Positions 58,474 through 64,000 of a stretch of DNA of 64,000 nt are shown one piece after another. Source of the DNA: Lasioglossum baleicum. Its lineage: Eukaryota; Arthropoda; Insecta; Hymenoptera; Halictidae. The notes under the pieces are model-generated. The model was not told where the DNA came from and made no database searches. It saw only the letters and a program-made list of their open reading frames with translations. Location: the NCBI RefSeq assembly GCF_051020765.1, contig NC_134941.1:9858001-9922000 (forward strand). The letters run 5' to 3'. Each line of letters opens with the position of its first letter. Position 1 is the first letter of the stretch. The position numbers and the translations under genes are program-made.

Positions 58474-59558
58474 CAGAGATGGGCTAGTTGTTCATGACCA
58501 TTTAGGGTGTGACCAATGAAAAATTAAGGTCCTCGAGATCGTGAGATTTGGTCTGTGACTTTTGTTGCTGGATTATTTGGGAATGTAGATTTTGATCGCC
58601 AGGTTGATCCCCTGGAACTGATTAAAAGTATGTGTATTCTTCTAGACTGCGGATTTTATGCATTTATAACAGTGATGATCAACTAGAACTCATTAAAAGT
58701 GCTGCGAAGGTTCCATAAGATATGTATCTTTCTGTAGATTGTATAATAGCGTTGATCACCTGTGAAACTCTCATTAAAAGTGTTTAAACAAATTTAATAA
58801 GATACGTATCTTGTTCTAGATAAATTTCATACATTTATCTTTTGAAAAGACACTAATGAAAATCATATTAAATGGTAACTTAACACATATTCTGACAATT
58901 AAATCTGTCGATACTTAAGTCTCCAGAATATCATTCAAGTATTTCATTAGGTAAAGACATTTCTCCGAGACTCTTTTCTCTATGAATTCGCACACGAACA
59001 TTTCTATTCGCATAATGGTCCAGTAATAGAATCTATAAATATTTTAGAGGTATCAATTTTTATAGGTACGTTCGTAAAATTGTATATCTGCATGGAGATC
59101 CGCAGTCTCATTATTACTCGTCCATCTTATTGGCATAGCACGTGTGCCAGTGAACTATAAAAGGTTAATCTCCTTAATGCAAGCATTGGTGATAGTTGGC
59201 AGCTGCTATCGGGTCAATCCACGAGTTGGCACTAACTTTCAGCATACAGTATTAGTACTTGCATCCATTTTTAAGTATTGCAGGCTTTCTATGAGCTTTT
59301 TACGATTTAATGATGTTTTTCAACTCAAAATTGTTTTCTTCATTTTGTAGATTCTTTTGATAAAATTAGGCTTCAAAGTGCCAAAACAACAGATATATTC
59401 GAAAACAGACCAAAACTCCTGAACTCGAGTGTAGTGGACCTTTCACCACCAATTAACCAAGAGAAATCGAATTGATTGTTCGACCATCAAAAACGGAGCA
59501 CTCAGACTTCTTTCTCTCCACCGATCACTATGCTCCGGAAAAATGACGCCCACCTCTG
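58474..59558. mobile_element. Possible hAT-like relic enclosing an inner repeat
   Basis: CAGAGATGGGC at 58474 and GCCCACCTCTG ending at 59558 look like hAT ends, but the match is limited to about 11 bases and the flanks TAGAGTAC and TAAAACAA do not form a clear duplication. The inner segment 58643-59109 has TAGACTGCGGAT ends, as in the MITEs at 29098 and 30478. An 80-bp degenerate tandem motif (GTTGATCA..ACTCATTAAAAGT) spans 58.60-58.83 kb. Confidence 0.4.
58643..59109. mobile_element. Longer relative of the TAGACTGCGGAT MITE family
   Basis: TAGACTGCGGATTTTATGCA at 58643 and GATCCGCAGTCT ending at about 59108 are inverted ends of the same family as 29098-29288 and 30478-30679. The interior differs and is longer. 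Confidence 0.6.
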
Positions 59559-60839
59559 TAAAACAAAGAGATCGTAGCAGTGGATCGTAGATTGTATTTT
59601 TATCTATTTTTTTTGTTTCTGGAAAACGTTGCCCAAAATGGACAGGGAAGAAGGGGGAGGATGCTACATCGTCGAGGGGGTAGCGAACAAACGTTTTCAT
59701 TTTTGCTTTTGTGGAGTGTTCAGTAGAATCGTTCGGTCAGAAATTGGATATTGTCAACAATTTCTGAATCGACGAATTTCCAGTTGTTTCTCAGGTGTGT
59801 CGCTTTTTTGCTTTTTGTTTCGAGTTGAGAGGAATCTTGTAGTCATTCAAACCATTTCAGGACGATGGTTCTGAAGACGTTCCTGTGTCTGTGTACTAGG
59901 TGAATTAGGTCGTTGATGTAATTGTTAACTTGAGCGATTTTCAATTGGCCACTGCTTCGTTTTATTAAAAATTCCCACAATTAGCACGCTTAATGCTGCG
60001 CGAAGTTCGCCCATACGATAAACGTTCTTCATGACGGCTGTTATTTAGTTACTTGATAAAAGAGTTTACATTTGATATTGCAATCTAGTCAATTTCAATA
60101 TTGATAAATTGGCCCTTCACACTCGAGTAGCGCCAGTAAATATTATAGTAACGTAAATCAAAACGATTTTCACAGAATTAAATTTATTTTCCCCACTCGC
60201 AATAAATTCCTAAATATCCAACTGTTGCTTCTGAAAATTACATAATTGACATACTAACATATTAATAATTTTTCTGCCGGCATTCAGCGTGTTAATTTTC
60301 ATTTTTTAGTGACACAGGCGTCGGTAGACTTTTTTAGGAGTCCAGACTGCTCGAATGAATCTTGCCACTTATGGCAGGCAGCCTTATGGCTCGACTGGCA
60401 CGAATCATTGAATTCCCAGGCGTGCGTCTGACATAAACGGCACTTATACTACTTGATGCGAGTGCCGTAGCCAGACTACGCCTGTATTTTACCGCGATTG
60501 TTCAGTTCATTGTTCCGCCAGTTTATTCAGTCGACGCCTGCCGCGATGTTAACATTATTGCCGTTATTATTCCCATTATAAATAAACGACACGAATAATT
60601 ACAGGCCGAGGAAAGGGCCGATTGATCATATTCGCGGCATTGATGCCAAACAATCGTGAAATATATTTGCAAACCGTTCCGTCGATTTCCTGTCATTTGT
60701 TGCCAGTCTTTTGACACGCTCGGATATCAATCCCATGGGATTACAGTAAAATTGCGATTAAAATAAATTGAGATCAATTGTTATTACGGCACACAATTTG
60801 GTAAAAACGTTTCGTTATTGCGTTATTGTACCGAGTGGA

Positions 60840-61290
60840 GTTTAAACATGGCTGTCTTTCTATTTGTTTAATTCCCTGCGGCGTTATAAGTCGTTAGCAA
60901 AATGTTATTATTGCAGTCGACGGTCACAGGCAGTGTTTGCGTAGCTACAGAAAATTAAAATATTTTTAATCCCGCCCGGAGTCGATTTTTGTTTATTTAA
61001 TTCTCTACAGAGTGTAATTCGCGAACAAGATTTCGCCATTGTAGTCAACGTGTTAATGGTTTAAACGATCTATCGAAAAGTGCAATTTGTTTGATTCGAC
61101 CGCGTGTGTCAGTAGAGAAATGTTTAAATGTCTGCAGAAAATATTTTCCATTCCCCGCGGCGGGTGTCGATTCTTTAACGCTGCACACAATGTAATTTGT
61201 TGAAAAATATTTTACCATTGTAATCAACGTGTCGGTGCTTAAATGGCTGTGAAAAATTCCGAATTTGTTTAATTCCACCGCGCATCGACG
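60840..61290. repeat. Degenerate repeat array with TTTAAA..AATTTGTTTAATTCC units
   Basis: Blocks with the order (TTTAAA or CTTAAA)TGGCTG, then TTTGTTTAATTCC and a CCGCG motif recur near 60841, 61058 and 61235, with a partial copy near 61120 and variable spacing. The segment CCATTGTA(G/A)TCAACGTGT is shared by two of them. An old, unassigned repeat. Confidence 0.55.
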
Positions 61291-64000
61291 TGCCGGTAGA
61301 ACAATGGGTGCCGAGACAATGAAATATGTATTCGACGCCTGTGTCCAATTCGCGAAAATCCTTTTCGCGCGTTGTGCGAGTTGTTTCGCGGGGATCGGCA
61401 CGTTATATCGACCGGTTTTCTGTTGGTTTCGGTGTTGTGCTCTCGGCACAGTTTTCCATCGCATTTAACCCGGCAGCGTTGACGTGTCCGCGGCAAGAAA
61501 ATTATGCGACGACATTGAACGCCTCGGAAAATTGGACTGCGAGCGTCCCCTATTGTTTCGATAGGGTCAGACACACGGACTGCGCATCGCCGATAATTAC
61601 AGTCGACCATATGTTGTAGTATACCGCCTGGAGATCATGCTGCGGGCGACGTTGCGCGACAATTTTTAACACGTACATATATTTTGTATGTACATTTCTA
61701 TATATTCGGACACTCCGTGTTGCCGTGTTGCCCCTAATTATCGTGGAACAAGTGACGTGTCCCCCAGCCTAGGCTAATTTGAAAGCAAACAAATGAGAAA
61801 GTCGCCTGGCATCACGTGCCCGACATTAGCTTCTCTTTCTGCAATACTCAGCCGCAGTCCTCTAGCACATAATCTCGGTACCGGCTGAAAGAAATACAAC
61901 AATCCGGTCGGAGCTCGTTAATTACTCCGACAAAATATTCTCACTATATGTACATTGACGTCTCGGTAATTATTACAATTTGTCAGGAATTTATCGATCG
62001 CTTTGAAACAACTGCATTTCATTTCGACGAGATTTAACTGCAGTTTTGAACAAAGAATCTCGGCGCATGCATCGAAAGCTTAATTAATACTAATTTATAA
62101 GAAGTTTATACGGAACGATTATTACACGAGTACATTTTCCAGTTTATTAGAAACATTTCGATATTCCTTTGTTTTCGGACAAACATTCTCACATACAAAT
62201 CGAAACTTAAACGAATGCTTTAATCTCGATGAAACATTTTTCACGTTTTCAAGTGCAGTACTTTTTTCAGCAAATAGTTTCGCTACACAAATCGACAGAT
62301 AAAGAAGCGCTCCACTTTATTAGAACTTGATGAATTACTTTGAAAGAGCAACGTTATGTTTCGAACATGTTTTTCTGCAATTTTTATCCGCAGTGTTTTA
62401 ATAAATAATTTTAGTTGGAGCTTATTAATTAGCTTGAGAAAATAATGCCATGTTCCAAAGGAGCTTTCTTACAACCTTTAATCACAGATTCTCCCCTACG
62501 ATGTTTATCTCGACTGAATAAAAAATTTCAATTTCAATGTTGGAACAATTCTCCATTTGCCAGGAACATTAAAATACAGGATTTTGACCAATCTCTAATG
62601 CGAACTTTGTCAAACTAAATTGATTACAACACGTTCTACAACTGGGCTCGCTTTTTCCCAAAAAATTGATAGTCGTTCTCTCGATTACGATAAGAGGGAG
62701 AATCGATTTATCGGTTTGGCAAAAGCACGAATTAATATTTGATGTGGTTGAAAAATTCATAGGGATGATTTTCGAAGCGCAGGTAAGACAGTAATCCTTT
62801 CTAAGCAGCTTGTTAACGAACATATACGAGACCACGTAAATAGGACAAGACACCGGAAGTAAAAGGAATTATTCGCCTCGTGCACGTCCAAGCACAGTCG
62901 CCTTAATGTTCGTACAGCTGCAAACGTGTAAAGACCAACTGCACCGTTTCCGTCTCTCAGTATATTAGTCACATATCTTGCAAATACGTGTTTCTTTGAC
63001 GATTACAACACCTAATCGATAGGTCTCCCGGTGTATGCGTCACGTACGAAACCCGGTTTAAAGTATCCGTGGTCACAGCACTTTGCCTCTAGCTTCCGAA
63101 TTTGCTTTTAGCCCATTTTCTTTCAGTGACGTACATCGCGTGACGTGGAATCGAGTTTAGCCCATCTACATCGTTTATCCGTTTACTATATATTTATACA
63201 GTTGCCATTAATAGTCCACCAATTCCCATTACTCGACACTTATTTCTGAAGACGTGTCAGCTCCTGCTAATCGCTTTACCATATATTTAGAAAATTGGCA
63301 GTAGACAGACAGATTTCGGCGGAAATCTATTTTCAATTACGAACCGCTTGATTAATAGCATTTTCGGAATATCAGCAAACATTTGTACTCTGAATCACGT
63401 TCTATATTTTTCCGAGGTGAAGTTTTGTTATAGTTCTACTTTTCGTAACTTAGGAGGCAACATTATTGTTGCAGTTACGTTATGCACGAATTATGCTCGA
63501 TTCCTCGTCACGTGTCGTACGATTCTCAGATTCTTACATACGAGGCTCTTCGCAATCGCAATCACAATAAACAAATAACGAATCGTAAAGGCGAGCTACA
63601 TCTTTCATGAAAAGTATTTGCAAACATTTTTTTTTGTCTATTATCAATTATTTTGTGTACTGTCTGATCATCACTCGCTGTTTCTACTTACAACGAACAA
63701 CAACAAAATATTATTTTTCGCGACTCAATTATTTTTTAATGTATCAATATACGCAAAGAAACGTATTGACAATACATTCCTGAAAATACTACCGTGTTTT
63801 ATTACACATTCTGAATTTTATTTCTGGCATAAAGGGTAAACTTCACTTTACCGGACTCAAAATTAGTACCTTTCTCCTACGTATTATGATGTATTTGGTA
63901 TGTAATCCAGTAGATTTGTACCTGGGGAACCTGGAGATCGAAGTTTCGATCCTGTAGGATCAATGGTTCAGGAGCTATGCTTGCTTAAAGTTGAGCAATC

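Larger units (their letters stand above)
55910..64000 (+). other. Probable large intron of the GluCl gene, to the window end
   Basis: No sequence resembling the next GluCl extracellular segment was found. The stretch contains a piggyBac-like MITE (57123-57854), an hAT-like relic (58474-59558) with an inner repeat, a decayed repeat array (60.8-61.3 kb) and otherwise AT-rich DNA. A 114-codon frame at 58083-58427 has no recognisable domain. Confidence 0.5.

Noticed and set aside
61326..61619. Overlapping Cys/Arg-rich frames on both strands
   Set aside because: Frames on opposite strands shadow each other in a GC-richer patch, with no domain or splice support.

Overview
The window is eukaryotic nuclear DNA from an insect, most likely a hymenopteran and plausibly a bee. 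The grounds are short GT-AG introns in small genes beside introns of many kilobases, AT-rich background with GC- and CpG-rich patches, many small DNA-transposon derivatives, and an insect-type glutamate-gated chloride channel. The species assignment is inference. No bacterial operon, phage or CRISPR structure was seen.

Layout. At 1-1.04 kb (+) lies a two-exon gene joining a linker-histone (H15) domain to an arginine-rich, protamine-like tail. Its intron carries tandem copies of its own splice acceptor and exon start. From 1 to 17.4 kb I see no other supportable gene: AT-rich sequence, a truncated hAT end, a 700-bp fold-back element, and two CpG-rich patches (8.5-9.1 and 14.1-15.6 kb) that may be promoters. 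From 39.14 down to 17.44 kb (-) runs a five-exon coiled-coil gene (571 aa as assembled) whose second intron is about 18.5 kb and contains most of the window's repeats.

From 40.2 to 46.7 kb is a compact island of small genes: mRpS16 (+), an intron-containing tRNA-Ile(UAU) (-), a CENP-P-like kinetochore gene (-), a homologue of the small POLR1D isoform-2 protein (+, divergent from the CENP-P-like gene), and PTCD2 (+). After it comes a repeat-rich tract with a CpG-rich patch at 48.4-49.3 kb and a decayed piece of PTCD2 near 51.7 kb. At 55.1-55.9 kb (+) are the first two coding exons of a glutamate-gated chloride channel. Its remaining exons were not found and are presumably beyond 64 kb, so 55.9-64 kb reads as its intron.

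Functionally, mRpS16 and PTCD2 are mitochondrial gene-expression factors, tRNA-Ile and the POLR1D-like protein belong to translation and RNA polymerase biology, and the CENP-P-like protein to the centromere. Closeness here looks like packing of housekeeping genes, not a pathway. The most notable signals are the H15-protamine gene with its duplicated acceptors, a CENP-P-like gene in an insect, and several elements with clear terminal repeats and target-site duplications (piggyBac-like, hAT-like, Tc1-like).
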